Position numbers and translations under genes: made by a program. From Bacteroidales bacterium (lineage in GTDB: Bacteria > Bacteroidota > Bacteroidia > Bacteroidales > WCHB1-69), in assembly GCA_017962845.1 (NCBI GenBank), contig JAGCUN010000026.1, positions 1-64,000 on the forward strand: DNA of 64,000 bases. Reading direction: 5' to 3'. Under the pieces are notes generated by a model. It did no database searches. It was not told the origin of the DNA and saw only the letters and a program-made list of their open reading frames with translations. Shown piece by piece: positions 15,889-25,694 of the stretch. Position 1 is the stretch's first letter. Each line of letters starts with the position of its first letter.

Positions 15889-16854
15889 ATGGCAAAATTC
15901 ACCTTTCCGACCACTGAATTCCCTGTTTTCCTCGCCCCGATGGAGGAGGTGACCGACGCGTCGTTCCGCCGGCTGTGCAAGGCCTTTGGCGCTGATGTGC
16001 TCATCTCGGAGTTTGTCTCCTCGGAGGCCTTGATCCGCGAAGTGGAGAAGAGCCGCAAGAAGATGCAGTTTTCGGACAACGAGCGTCCGTTCGGCATCCA
16101 GATTTTCGGACATGATGAGGACTCGCTACGGAAGGCGGCCGAGATTGCGGCAGTAGAGCAGCCCGACTTTATCGACATCAACTGGGGTTGTCCCGTGAAA
16201 AAGGTAGTGGCGAAGGGGGCCGGCGCGGCCATCCTGAAAGACATCCCCAAGATGATACGGCTTACCGAGTCGGTGGTGAAGGCTGTAAACCTTCCTGTCA
16301 CCGTCAAGACACGCCTCGGCTGGGAAGAGACCAACAAGCCCATCGTGCAGGTGGCTGAGATGCTGCAAGATGTAGGCGTGCAGATGCTGTCGATACACGG
16401 TCGCACCCGCTCGCAGATGTACAGCGGCACGGCCGACTGGACCCTTATCGGAGAGGTAAAGAACAACCCGCGCATCACCATCCCCATTGTGGGCAACGGT
16501 GACATCGACAGCGGAGAGAAAGCCGCCGAATACCGCGACCGTTATGGTGTTGACGGGGTGATGGTAGGACGGGCAGCCATCGGCAATCCGTTTGTTTTCA
16601 AAGAGATAAAGAATTATTTCGCCGGCATCGCCACTCCCCTGCCCACCTATGAGGAACGGGTGAACACCTGCATGGAACACTTGCGCGGGGCGGTGGAGGT
16701 CAAAGGCGAACGCACCGCCGTGCTGGAGATGCGCCGCCATTATAGCGGTTATTTCAAAGGCATTCCCAACTTTAAGGAGAAGAAGGTACGGCTGATGCTC
16801 GCCCTCACGGTTGCGGAGTGCGAGGCGATCCTACGTCCTGCATCATTCCATTAA
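15889..16854 (+). CDS. dusB: tRNA-dihydrouridine synthase B
   Basis: A 321-residue FMN enzyme that reduces uridine to dihydrouridine in the tRNA D-loop with NADPH. The TIM barrel starts FLAPMEEVTDASFRRLC (usually APMAGVTD). The catalytic cysteine is C101 in INWGCPVKKV; the phosphate and FMN-binding segments KTRLGW, SIHGRTRSQMY and GNGDI...GVMVGRAAIGNP are all present, followed by the C-terminal helical tRNA-binding domain. The length is typical of DusB. It starts almost directly after the rplY terminator and ends 25 bp from the convergent surface-protein gene. Confidence 0.93.
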   Translation: MAKFTFPTTEFPVFLAPMEEVTDASFRRLCKAFGADVLISEFVSSEALIREVEKSRKKMQFSDNERPFGIQIFGHDEDSLRKAAEIAAVEQPDFIDINWGCPVKKVVAKGAGAAILKDIPKMIRLTESVVKAVNLPVTVKTRLGWEETNKPIVQVAEMLQDVGVQMLSIHGRTRSQMYSGTADWTLIGEVKNNPRITIPIVGNGDIDSGEKAAEYRDRYGVDGVMVGRAAIGNPFVFKEIKNYFAGIATPLPTYEERVNTCMEHLRGAVEVKGERTAVLEMRRHYSGYFKGIPNFKEKKVRLMLALTVAECEAILRPASFH

Positions 16855-16878
16855 TCAACGAATTAAAACACCTGAAGT

Positions 16879-18915
16879 CTACCGAATCACCGTCAGCGAG
16901 CTGTGATATTCGAAGGTCTTGACATGACCACCATAATAAAACACATAGTAATATACCCCGTCTGACAATTTCTCCGCACTGAATCCCGAATCGGCGTTGC
17001 AAAGCTGACCGTTCTTATCAATACAGGTTGGGTAATTCTCCATGTCGAAGACTTTCTTCCCCCACCGGTCATAAACGGAGAGCCGATTCGGCACATCCAA
17101 ATTCAAATTCTTGACCGCGAATACGTCGTTCACGCCGTCACCATTAGGAGTAATGACGTTGGGGAACTCCAAATCAGGTTCCACATAGACCGTATGGCTG
17201 GCAGAGTTGCGGCAGTCGAACGAGGTCACCATCTCCAACGTGACCACAAATTCTCCCCATGTACTATAAAAATGAGACGTGTTATAATTGTTGGTAATCT
17301 GTGTTTCGCCATCCCCGAAATCCCAATGCCACGTATAGGTATCATTCAGTCCGATAAATCCCGACGTATCTGTCTGATTCAAAAACTGAACCTCAATATT
17401 GTCGGACAGCATCAGATGGTCGGGCGAGGCGATGAAATCCACCTCCGGATGGGGATGAACGACCACCTGCGCCTCCGCCTCAGAGGTACAGCCCAACTCA
17501 TCGCTAACGGTAACCGAATAGCTGGTGGTAACGGCAGGCTCAACCGTGATGGAGCGGCCTGTTCCTCCTATAGCCCACGCATACGCATGATATTCCAATT
17601 CAGTGGAGATGGTCGAGTTTTGCCCTGAACAGATCTCCGCTGGCTCAACAATAAAGGTTGGCGGCGGAATCTCTGCGGCAGCATAAACCGTCACACTGTC
17701 AACACTTTCGCAATGGTTGACACCCGTGACTGTACAGACAAAAGTTGTCACTTCATTTTCTGGAATAAGGGTGAAGGAAGAGGAGGTCTGTCCTGTATTC
17801 CATTCGTAGGTAACAGTATTTCCGGTGGTAGCCGTGATGGTCACCTCCTGCTCGGGGCAGATGGTGTCTTGCGAGGCTGTCACCTCCAATCCGGGAGGAA
17901 TGGTGTCCACCGTGACATGAACATGGTCAATGAGGTCGAAATGGTCACCATTGCATGCAACATATTGCAAGCGAGCGGTATAGTAGGTTGTCTCGCTCGG
18001 AAATACTGTGATGGTATCTCCCACACCCACCACAATGCCGGTGGCCGCCGAGGTGTCGGTGCCCAAATACCAAGTCACCGTGTACTCAGGATCACCAATG
18101 GGAATGAACCGCCAAGCCTCCTCGTGAGCCGTCCACGGACCCGTATTGCGCCCCGGAGGCGTAATGCCCATTGTGCCCGTGCTGTTCTGCAATCCAATCA
18201 CGCCGTTACCACTATTCCATGAGGTACATGTCGGCGCATCTCGCAAATAAATATCAATGATATTGGTACCTTCATATAACACAATCATTGAGGTAAAAGT
18301 TCGGATAGAAGTGCAAGAATAGAGTTTTATATTATTGAAACTCAATACATAACTTCTGCATGGATATTCACCCAATACCCCTTGGAAAATACCACCATCG
18401 CCCGTCACAGAATTATAATCGCTCGTGGAGGGATAAATGTCGCGATAACAGGCAAAAATGGTGTTGGGGAAAAGGTTGGTGCTTGGAATCGAAGCGGAAT
18501 ACGACCATGCACAGCTGCCACCAGCCACACTGGTATTGAAAGTAGCCACCGAATTGGCACCTGGAACCACCTGATCGTAAGTGTTTCCATAATAGCAAAA
18601 TGTGAATGGCAAATTCAAAACATCTCCCCATGTATCATCGGTGGCATTGGCAAAAATACGGGTGCCGGCCGTATAGCCGAACGGCGGGTCATAGGGAATG
18701 GACATCACCGAATAATCGCTGCTCCCCAGCGCCGTAGCCACCGCATTCGCCACGAAAGTAACCGGACCAATATTCGAACAGTCCAAATACACCTCCGTAT
18801 TGTTCGTCCCCAACTCGGTGGGGGATACACTCGGACAACCCATAAGGTTTTGCGCCCGCACAGAGGCGACACCTATTGACATAATGATAACAGAAAGTAA
18901 AATTTTACGAATCAT
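16879..18915 (-). CDS. Surface protein with nidogen-like and PKD domains and T9SS type B sorting domain
   Basis: A 678-residue protein with signal peptide (cut after VRA near residue 21). Residues ~85-265 (LPFTFCYYGNTYDQ ... NGVIGLQNSTGTMGI) resemble the nidogen-like beta-sandwich found in adhesive proteins. Two or three Ig-like modules with paired cysteines follow (~330-500), then a PKD domain with WHWDFGDGE, and a C-terminal gliding-type sorting domain: FPNVITPNGDGVNDVF, YDRWGKKVF, and terminal EYHSSLTVIR. Type B cargo is exported by the T9SS and kept at the surface or released. Its last ~95 residues closely match those of the protein at 51172-53655. An adhesive or matrix role is inferred. 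Confidence 0.88.
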   Translation of the reverse strand: MIRKILLSVIIMSIGVASVRAQNLMGCPSVSPTELGTNNTEVYLDCSNIGPVTFVANAVATALGSSDYSVMSIPYDPPFGYTAGTRIFANATDDTWGDVLNLPFTFCYYGNTYDQVVPGANSVATFNTSVAGGSCAWSYSASIPSTNLFPNTIFACYRDIYPSTSDYNSVTGDGGIFQGVLGEYPCRSYVLSFNNIKLYSCTSIRTFTSMIVLYEGTNIIDIYLRDAPTCTSWNSGNGVIGLQNSTGTMGITPPGRNTGPWTAHEEAWRFIPIGDPEYTVTWYLGTDTSAATGIVVGVGDTITVFPSETTYYTARLQYVACNGDHFDLIDHVHVTVDTIPPGLEVTASQDTICPEQEVTITATTGNTVTYEWNTGQTSSSFTLIPENEVTTFVCTVTGVNHCESVDSVTVYAAAEIPPPTFIVEPAEICSGQNSTISTELEYHAYAWAIGGTGRSITVEPAVTTSYSVTVSDELGCTSEAEAQVVVHPHPEVDFIASPDHLMLSDNIEVQFLNQTDTSGFIGLNDTYTWHWDFGDGETQITNNYNTSHFYSTWGEFVVTLEMVTSFDCRNSASHTVYVEPDLEFPNVITPNGDGVNDVFAVKNLNLDVPNRLSVYDRWGKKVFDMENYPTCIDKNGQLCNADSGFSAEKLSDGVYYYVFYYGGHVKTFEYHSSLTVIR

Positions 18916-18999
18916 GACATTGAATTTTTTATAGCGTTTTTATGTCAAGTCAGACGTATGAAAAATGAAAAACGCTGCAATGTCATTTCGATAATCATA

Positions 19000-19029
19000 A
19001 AAAAAAGACCGACAATAAAGCCGGTCTTT
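19000..19029 (-). terminator. Terminator of the acetyl-CoA synthetase gene
   Basis: On the minus strand AAAGACCG (19029-19022) pairs with CGGTCTTT (19011-19004), 8 bp without mismatch, followed by a run of T (A on the plus strand at 18999-19006). It lies 24 bp after the stop codon. Confidence 0.85.
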
Positions 19030-19052
19030 CACTATAAATATTTGATTATCTG

Positions 19053-21125
19053 CTATTTCTGCAAACGAATACGGGCATCCACAGCGGTAACGTAGCGCGG
19101 ATTGCCGAGCAGCGGGTTGAGGTCCATCTCCGCGATTTCGGGAGCGGCCTGCACCAACGCGCTCACGCGGGCAATCTGGTCGGCGTACAGGTCGATGTTG
19201 ACGGGTTCTTGTCCACGCACGCCCTGCAAAATCTTGTAGCCGCGCAGCTTCGTCAGCATCTCCTTGGCCTCGGCAGCCGTGATGGGCGCCAGCGCGCTCT
19301 GCACATCCTTCAGCACCTCGATGAAGATGCCTCCCAAGCCGAAGAACACCTGATGCCCGAACTTGTCATCTCGGATAGCGCCGATATACACGTCAGTACC
19401 GTCCAACATCGGGTACATCTCCACCGCGTAGGTGTCTTGGATAGCCATTAGGCGGTCGAACTCCTTGCTGACGGTGTCCAAATCCTTGACATTCAGCGTC
19501 ACACCGCCGACATCGGATTTGTGCAGCGGTCCCACCACCTTCATCACGAGCGGCACATCCTTGCTGCAACCGACCTCTTGGGCGAAGGCGAGAGCATCCT
19601 CCTTCTTGGAGACCTCCACGGATTTCTTACGGCTGATGCCGGCAGCATCGAGAAGCTCGTTATAATCAGCGATTTCCATATAACCATCCTGACATCTGTC
19701 GATGGTGCGGCGGATGCGGGCCACGTCGATTTCGGGCTGCTCCACCACCTCGGGCTGTGGCTTCGGGGTGTTATACACCTTGCACAACGCCTGGCCGAAC
19801 ACGCACTCTTCGGGGAAGTTGATACGGTGCTTGTTGGTGATGAAGTCGGCGATTTCGTCCTTTACGTTGATGATGGAGGGAAGAATCGGGAAGATAGGTT
19901 TCTTGCAGGTCTTCATCTTCTGGTCGAGTACTTCATACACCTCCCAGTTGGCGAACAGGCCGGGCGAGCCGAAGATGACGCACATGCAGTCGATGTTGTC
20001 GAAGTCGTTCTCGCAGGCATCAATGATATAGCCGAGTTGTTCGGCGGTGCCGGTGGCGAGGAAGTCGATGGGGTTGCCCACAGAGGAGCCACCGAAGAGC
20101 TTGGTAAGCAGCTCGTCGGCCTTCGGACCTTCGATGTGGGGAACGTCCATACCGTTGTCTGACAGCACGTCGGTGAGCATCACGGCGGGACCGCCGGCGT
20201 GGGTGATGACGGCCATGTTCTTGCCCTTCACCTCGGGGTGCATGAAGATGGCGCACACGGTGGTGAGCTCCTGACGGTTATGGCACCGCACGATACCGGC
20301 CTTGCGGAAGAGGGCATCGACGGCGGCATCGTTGGTGGCGAGGGCGCCAGTATGCGATGAGGCGGCACGGCTGCCGGCGGCGGAACCGCCCGACTTGATG
20401 GCCGCAATCTTACAACCCTTGTTGATGAGCGAACGGGAGTGCTTCAGCATCTTCTGCGGGTCATTGATTTTTTCCATGTAAAGCATGATGACGCGGGAAG
20501 ATTTCTCCGGGTCGAAGGTGGTGTCGAGATGTTCGAGAACGTCCTCAATACCCATCTGGGCGGAGTTGCCGACTGCCCATACACTGTTGAAGGTGAGGCC
20601 GTTGGAAATGCCGTATTCCTTGATAAAGACGGCGGTGGCACCCGATCCGGTCACGAAATCCACGCCGTGCGGGTCGAGGGTCGGGATGGGGGTGTCGAAA
20701 GCACCGCAGTAGTTGGTGTTGAGGAAGCCGGTGCAGTTAGGACCGATGAGGCTGCCACCCACACTGTTGATGGTGTCGGTGATATGCTTCTCGTACTCGG
20801 CACCCTGCTTGCTCTCTTCTCCGAAACCTGCGGAGACGATGATGAAACCTCGGGTGTTTTTCTCCTTTGCCAGCGTATCCACGGTGGCGGGGCAGTACTT
20901 GGCAGCGATGGCCAGAATGGCGCAATCCACCTCAGGCAGATCTTCCACTTTGGCATAGCAGTGGATGCCCTGCACCTCCGATTCTTTCGGATTTACAGCA
21001 TAAATTTTTCCTTTAAAAGGACTTGATAATAAATTCTTTACGAGTTTCCCACCGGGTTTGTGCACATCATTTGATGCTCCGACGATGACAATGCTTTGAG
21101 GATTTAATAATTTAGGATTGATCAT
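19053..21125 (-). CDS. Acetate--CoA ligase (ADP-forming), fused alpha-beta chain
   Basis: A 690-residue enzyme that turns acetyl-CoA (or other acyl-CoA), ADP and phosphate into acid, CoA and ATP. The CoA-binding Rossmann part is at residues 1-130 (VIVGASNDVHKPGGK), the succinyl-CoA ligase-like part at ~150-460 with phosphohistidine H258 in AASSHTGALA, and an ATP-grasp domain from ~480 to the end with AEMDLNPLL. Both halves are in one chain, as in many archaeal and anaerobic bacterial enzymes. It yields one ATP per acyl-CoA, so with the amino-acid catabolic genes here it points to fermentative ATP formation. Monocistronic, with a promoter (-7 at 21186-21193) and terminator. Confidence 0.93.
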   Translation of the reverse strand: MINPKLLNPQSIVIVGASNDVHKPGGKLVKNLLSSPFKGKIYAVNPKESEVQGIHCYAKVEDLPEVDCAILAIAAKYCPATVDTLAKEKNTRGFIIVSAGFGEESKQGAEYEKHITDTINSVGGSLIGPNCTGFLNTNYCGAFDTPIPTLDPHGVDFVTGSGATAVFIKEYGISNGLTFNSVWAVGNSAQMGIEDVLEHLDTTFDPEKSSRVIMLYMEKINDPQKMLKHSRSLINKGCKIAAIKSGGSAAGSRAASSHTGALATNDAAVDALFRKAGIVRCHNRQELTTVCAIFMHPEVKGKNMAVITHAGGPAVMLTDVLSDNGMDVPHIEGPKADELLTKLFGGSSVGNPIDFLATGTAEQLGYIIDACENDFDNIDCMCVIFGSPGLFANWEVYEVLDQKMKTCKKPIFPILPSIINVKDEIADFITNKHRINFPEECVFGQALCKVYNTPKPQPEVVEQPEIDVARIRRTIDRCQDGYMEIADYNELLDAAGISRKKSVEVSKKEDALAFAQEVGCSKDVPLVMKVVGPLHKSDVGGVTLNVKDLDTVSKEFDRLMAIQDTYAVEMYPMLDGTDVYIGAIRDDKFGHQVFFGLGGIFIEVLKDVQSALAPITAAEAKEMLTKLRGYKILQGVRGQEPVNIDLYADQIARVSALVQAAPEIAEMDLNPLLGNPRYVTAVDARIRLQK

Positions 21126-21185
21126 TATATAAAAAATTAAAATTTCACTCTAAATGGGGAGTTTGCAACTTGGAATTTGCAGCGG

Positions 21186-21193
21186 CAAAAATA
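21186..21193 (-). promoter_or_regulatory. -7 box of the acetyl-CoA synthetase gene
   Basis: Minus-strand TATTTTTG followed by CC, giving a leader of about 55 nt before ATG 21125. Confidence 0.65.
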
Positions 21194-21275
21194 GCAAAAA
21201 AAATTGAGAAAAAATTTGTGAAAATAGGCAACATTTTACAACATTTTATGTAAAAGAAATAAATTATATAATTAT

Positions 21276-24200
21276 ATGAACATGTTTCAGAAATTCTTTT
21301 GCATCATAGTTTGCATTTTTGCTGTGGCTTGTGCTTCAGCACAAACGTATACCATGCCTTCCTCAGGTACCAATACCATCACCGCTTGTGGTGGCACTGT
21401 ACTCGACCCCGGCGGCACCAGCACTTACGCCAATAGCTTGAACAGCTATCTGGTCATCAACCCTGAGACCCCTGGTTGTAAGGTCCACCTTTCTGGCTCC
21501 TATAATACGGAAAGCAGTTTCGACTACTTCTACGTGTATGACGGCACCACCACCTCCGGCACGCAATTGGGGTATTTCACCGGCACAGGTACTTGTGATG
21601 TCACATCCCAGTCGGGTTCACTCATCATCTACTTCCATTCTGATGGATCAGTGACACGCGATGGCTTCGAGCTCTCTATTACCTGCGTGGGTAGTTGCAC
21701 CTGCGGAGGTCCTTATGGTGTGACAGCTACTACTGGCAATGGTGTGGCTACAGTATCATGGACTAACCCCAACTCTGCCGACATTTCTGGCTTTATCATC
21801 GAGTGGGGCCCTCACGGTTTCACCCCCGGCACCGGCACTACTGATTACACCACGGGTACCACCTACTCGCTCACTGGTCTCACCAACGGTACTCAGTACG
21901 ATTTCTACGTTTATTACGACTGCGGTGGCGACCATGTGGTGACCAACGAGACTCCCACCATGGTTTCATTCGTTCCCTCCACCAACATCAATATTCCCGC
22001 CAACTCCACCACAAGTATCACCATGTGCGGTGGCCATATTTTCGACAGTGGCGGTCCCAGCGGCCAATACACCAACTCGGAAAGTGGCGGTATCACCATT
22101 TATGCTGAAAACCCGTGGTGTCTGCTCAGAGTTACAGGCTCCTACAACACCGAAAGCTGTTGTGACCATATTTATATTTATGATGGTGATGGAAATGGAA
22201 CTTTGTTAGGACAATACCAAGGATCAGGTACTGTTGATGTTACCAGCTCGTCGGGCAGTATTACCATCTCCTTCACCTCTGACGGTTCGGTTTTATACGA
22301 TGGTTTTGATTTCACCGTGGTTTGTACCGGCACCTGCGAGTGCGGTTCACAACCCCTTAGCGGCGTGCATGTTGTGCCCGACGGCAACAACGGTTACCAG
22401 CTGGTATGGAATGAAGCCACCGGTGACTCCACCATCCATCAGTATATCATTGAATACGGCCCTGAGGGATTCACCCCCGGCACTGGCACCACCGTCACCA
22501 CTAACGGCAGCCCCTACCCCATTTTCGGTCTCACCCCAGGAGCCACATACACCTACTACGTATGGGCTGACTGCAACAACGATGGTTTGATTACTACTGA
22601 AGTGCCCGCCCAGTTCGACTTCTGCGTCCCCTTCGCCACGCCTTGCATCGACTTCACCGACCTCCATGCCCCGCAAATCACCTGCACCACAGGTCTCACC
22701 AACAACGGCGGTCCTTATACCAATATAGGAGTTGTGGATAACGGTCCCTCCTCTTCCTCCAGCCAGCACACCATCCACTACGTGGCGGAACAAGACCCCC
22801 GCACGGGCAACGGTCTTACCACCATCCCGCCCTGCGAGCTCTACTCGGTGCGACTGGGCAACTGGGAGGTCAACTACGGCTGTGAAAGTATTTCTTATGA
22901 CTTTTTGGTGGACACCACCGATGCCGATATTCTCTTGTTGAAGTATGCCGCCGTACTCCAGAATCCGAGCGGCCACACCGACGATGAGCAGCCCCGATTC
23001 ACTTTCGAGCTTCTCGACCAGAACAACAACCAGATCGACCCCACCTGCGGCTACGCCAACTTCATCTCCGGCTCCACCACCAGCGGATGGAACCAGACCA
23101 CTTATGAGAGCGAGACCCTCTACTGGAAAGACTGGACCTTCGTGGGTTTCGACGTGTCGGCCTACCACGGACAGACGGTCAAAGTGCGTCTCACCACCTA
23201 CGACTGCAACCAGGCTGGACACTTCGGCTATGCCTATTTCACCCTGAACTGCAAACGCCGTGTCATCACGGCCGAGTCGTGCGGCGAGATGCTCACCAAC
23301 ACCTACACCGCCCCCGCCGGTTTCAACTACGCATGGTACTACGAGAACACCCCCAACAACATCCTTTCGCACGACCAGTCCATCACCATCGCCCCCAACG
23401 GTCAGAATGAGATCCTCTGCTGCCACGTGTCTTTCACTGAAAATGCGGCCTGCGGTTTCGATCTCCGTACCGCCATCACCTCCCGCTATCCGATCGCCCG
23501 ATTCGAACCCGAGCGTGAAGGCTGCACATGGAACTTCGCCATGAACAACAGCAGCTGCATCTCCGCCGACGGCGTGACCCCCATTGAGCCCTACGAGCCC
23601 TGCGAAACCGCCTTCTGGGACTTCGGCGACGGCTCCACCTCCAACGAATACAGCCCCACACACGAATTCCCGGGACCGGGCAACTATACCATCACCCTCG
23701 TCATCGGTATCGCTAACGATGAATGCCAAGACACCATCCGCTATACCGTTGACCTGCTAGGCAACTATCCGTCCATCACCAGCAGCATCGCCGACTTCAC
23801 CATCTGTGAAGGAGAAGGCATCACCCTGCATGCCAACGGCGGCAGCTCCTACGTATGGCATGAAAATGGCGCTGAAATCGGGACTAACACATCCATTTAC
23901 CTAACTCCGGCCACCACTACCACCTACTCCCTTACTTCCATCGCTGCCGACGGCTGCGAAGTGGAAATCGAACAAGAGGTGACCGTCAAGCCCACCTCCT
24001 CCAGCACCCTCACCGACTCGGTGTGCCAAGGCGACCGTTACAACCTGCACGGCTTCAACCTGCCCCCGCAAATGGCCGACGGCACATTCAACTACACGCT
24101 GGTAGTCCCCAACCAATACGGATGCGACAGCACCGTCACCCTCACCCTCATCGTGAAACCGCTGCCTAACACCAGCTTAGGCCGCACCTTCAACCACTGT

Positions 24201-24653
24201 TTCGAGGATTATGGAGACGCCATCCTACAAGTGCCCACCTCCAACTGCAACTACCAGTGGAGCACCGGCGCCACCACACAGGGCATCTCCGTCTCCGAAG
24301 GCGGCACCTATACTGTTACCGCCACCATCAATGGCTGTACCAATACAGGAGAAATCACCATCAACGATGTGTGCCCCTTCAACATCTACCTGCCCAACTG
24401 TATCACGCCTACCGACAATGACGGCATCAACGATGTGTTCAAGTTGCCTTCCATCAAAGACATTGCCATCTTCGACATCACCATCTTTGACCGTTGGGGG
24501 CGCGTGGTCTTCCATTCCGAAGATCCTCATTTCGAGTGGGATGGCGGCGTAAACGGCAAGATTTTGAGCGGAAGGGTATATAACTACCGCATCGAGCTCA
24601 AGACCACTGGAGCAGAGAAACGCATCATCAGCGGAAGCTTGACGGTTTTATAA
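21276..24653 (+). CDS. Large surface protein with two CUB-like domains, Fn3, PKD and T9SS type B sorting domain
   Basis: A 1125-residue protein with signal peptide (MNMFQKFFCII..., cut near residue 23). Two CUB-like domains (about 30-140 and 245-350) share the pattern ITxCGG, Y-N--S, GSYNTES-DY-Y-YDG, LG-Y-GSGT-DVTS-SGS, F-SDGSV--DGF; each is followed by an Fn3-like module with FIIEWGP/YIIEYGP and GFTPGTGT. A jelly-roll-like region (~440-680) follows, then a PKD domain (FWDFGDGSTSNEYSPTHEF), Ig-like modules, and the type B sorting domain (NCITPTDNDGINDVFKLP, FDRWGRVVFHS, ending ISGSLTVL). The repeat of CUB plus Fn3 looks like internal duplication. Probably an adhesin or scaffold exported by the T9SS. 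It is convergent with prmC (3 bp between stops). Confidence 0.88.
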   Translation: MNMFQKFFCIIVCIFAVACASAQTYTMPSSGTNTITACGGTVLDPGGTSTYANSLNSYLVINPETPGCKVHLSGSYNTESSFDYFYVYDGTTTSGTQLGYFTGTGTCDVTSQSGSLIIYFHSDGSVTRDGFELSITCVGSCTCGGPYGVTATTGNGVATVSWTNPNSADISGFIIEWGPHGFTPGTGTTDYTTGTTYSLTGLTNGTQYDFYVYYDCGGDHVVTNETPTMVSFVPSTNINIPANSTTSITMCGGHIFDSGGPSGQYTNSESGGITIYAENPWCLLRVTGSYNTESCCDHIYIYDGDGNGTLLGQYQGSGTVDVTSSSGSITISFTSDGSVLYDGFDFTVVCTGTCECGSQPLSGVHVVPDGNNGYQLVWNEATGDSTIHQYIIEYGPEGFTPGTGTTVTTNGSPYPIFGLTPGATYTYYVWADCNNDGLITTEVPAQFDFCVPFATPCIDFTDLHAPQITCTTGLTNNGGPYTNIGVVDNGPSSSSSQHTIHYVAEQDPRTGNGLTTIPPCELYSVRLGNWEVNYGCESISYDFLVDTTDADILLLKYAAVLQNPSGHTDDEQPRFTFELLDQNNNQIDPTCGYANFISGSTTSGWNQTTYESETLYWKDWTFVGFDVSAYHGQTVKVRLTTYDCNQAGHFGYAYFTLNCKRRVITAESCGEMLTNTYTAPAGFNYAWYYENTPNNILSHDQSITIAPNGQNEILCCHVSFTENAACGFDLRTAITSRYPIARFEPEREGCTWNFAMNNSSCISADGVTPIEPYEPCETAFWDFGDGSTSNEYSPTHEFPGPGNYTITLVIGIANDECQDTIRYTVDLLGNYPSITSSIADFTICEGEGITLHANGGSSYVWHENGAEIGTNTSIYLTPATTTTYSLTSIAADGCEVEIEQEVTVKPTSSSTLTDSVCQGDRYNLHGFNLPPQMADGTFNYTLVVPNQYGCDSTVTLTLIVKPLPNTSLGRTFNHCFEDYGDAILQVPTSNCNYQWSTGATTQGISVSEGGTYTVTATINGCTNTGEITINDVCPFNIYLPNCITPTDNDGINDVFKLPSIKDIAIFDITIFDRWGRVVFHSEDPHFEWDGGVNGKILSGRVYNYRIELKTTGAEKRIISGSLTVL

Positions 24654-24656
24654 AAG

Positions 24657-25496
24657 CTAACGGGTCGCCCTCACAAAACGGGGGCGACCATAAAAATCTT
24701 TACGACTTTCCACGTCGGAAAACCCCTTTCCCTCCAGCATCGCAACCAGTTGGGGATGATATTCCTCATAAGTTTCAAAATAGAGTTTCCCGTTGGGCGA
24801 CAACGATTGCATAGCCAGCGAAGCGATTTTCTCATAGAAAAGGAGCGGCTGATCATCCGGTACAAAAAGTGCTATTCCCGGCTCAAAATTCACCACATTC
24901 TGGTGTAATGTATCCCTCACTTTTTCAGGAATATAGGGCGGATTACTAATAATAATGTCGTAAGTTTCTGACAGACAATCACATTGTAGGATGTCACACT
25001 GCTCAAAATGCACCTGAACATCATTCAGGCGGGCGTTTTCAGCGGCGAGGGCGAGCGCGTCGGCACTGATGTCGCATGCGGCCACAGCGGCATGATCGAG
25101 CCGGGCGGCCAACGACACGGCAATCGCGCCGGTGCCGGTACCGACATCCAACACCTTCAGCCCCGACAGGCCTGCATTCTCGTCAACGACCGCCGCCACT
25201 AGCTCTTCGGTTTCGGGACGCGGGATGAGAGCACGGGCATCAGTACGGAAACGCAGGCCACAAAACTCCGTGAAGCCCACCACGTACTGCAAAGGCTCGC
25301 CCGCTGAAAGACGTTCCAGTTCTGAAAGATAATCAACATTACCTGGCATCTCGTCATCCCCATCCAACAAAAACTGATGATACGGAATGCCTAATCGGTC
25401 CTGCACATACCACCGCAGCAGCGCAGCACTTTCACGAGAATCGTATAGCGTCTGCAACCGTTTCAGAAATAAACCACGAAATGAATTTCTGGTCAT
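24657..25496 (-). CDS. prmC: Peptide chain release factor N5-glutamine methyltransferase
   Basis: A 279-residue enzyme that methylates the glutamine of the GGQ motif in release factors RF1 and RF2. The N-terminal helical release-factor-binding domain is at residues 1-85; the SAM-binding motif is VLDVGTGTGAIAVSLA (115-130), and the catalytic NPPY is at 185-188. The RPETEELV segment (93-100) is typical of PrmC and separates it from other NPPY methylases. It has its own promoter (-7 at 25520-25527). Confidence 0.95.
   Translation of the reverse strand: MTRNSFRGLFLKRLQTLYDSRESAALLRWYVQDRLGIPYHQFLLDGDDEMPGNVDYLSELERLSAGEPLQYVVGFTEFCGLRFRTDARALIPRPETEELVAAVVDENAGLSGLKVLDVGTGTGAIAVSLAARLDHAAVAACDISADALALAAENARLNDVQVHFEQCDILQCDCLSETYDIIISNPPYIPEKVRDTLHQNVVNFEPGIALFVPDDQPLLFYEKIASLAMQSLSPNGKLYFETYEEYHPQLVAMLEGKGFSDVESRKDFYGRPRFVRATR
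24663..24689. terminator. Possible shared hairpin at convergent gene ends
   Basis: GGTCGCCC (24663-24670) pairs with GGGCGACC (24682-24689) within the last codons of prmC, just after the stop of the large surface-protein gene. It could stop plus-strand transcription, but the tail ATAAAAATCTTT is poor in T, so confidence is low. Confidence 0.35.
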
Positions 25497-25519
25497 TGGA
25501 TGTCTCTCGATTACAAATG

Positions 25520-25527
25520 CAAAAATA
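25520..25527 (-). promoter_or_regulatory. -7 box of prmC
   Basis: Minus-strand TATTTTTG followed by CATTTG, 24 bp upstream of the prmC ATG. Confidence 0.6.
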
Positions 25528-25638
25528 CAACAAATTTTCTACAATCCACTCATTTCATTCACCATAACTCCCTCACCTCATTATCAAACCATTTCAAAAA
25601 ATACATGTCAAAACAGAATGAAACAATTTAATTCGGCT

Positions 25639-25673
25639 TTTGTCGTTTAATTTTCAGAAAAATAGTACCTTTG
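25639..25673 (+). promoter_or_regulatory. Promoter of the lipoprotein esterase
   Basis: TTTG at 25639-25642, 23 bp, TACCTTTG at 25666-25673. An alternative in-frame TTG start at 25671 lies inside this -7 box and can be dismissed. Confidence 0.6.
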
Positions 25674-25694
25674 CACGCAAATTCTGCACCCAAA

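Noticed and set aside
22347..23729. Minus-strand ORF of 460 codons
   Set aside because: Antisense to the CUB-like surface protein; Gly/Val-rich without domain signatures.
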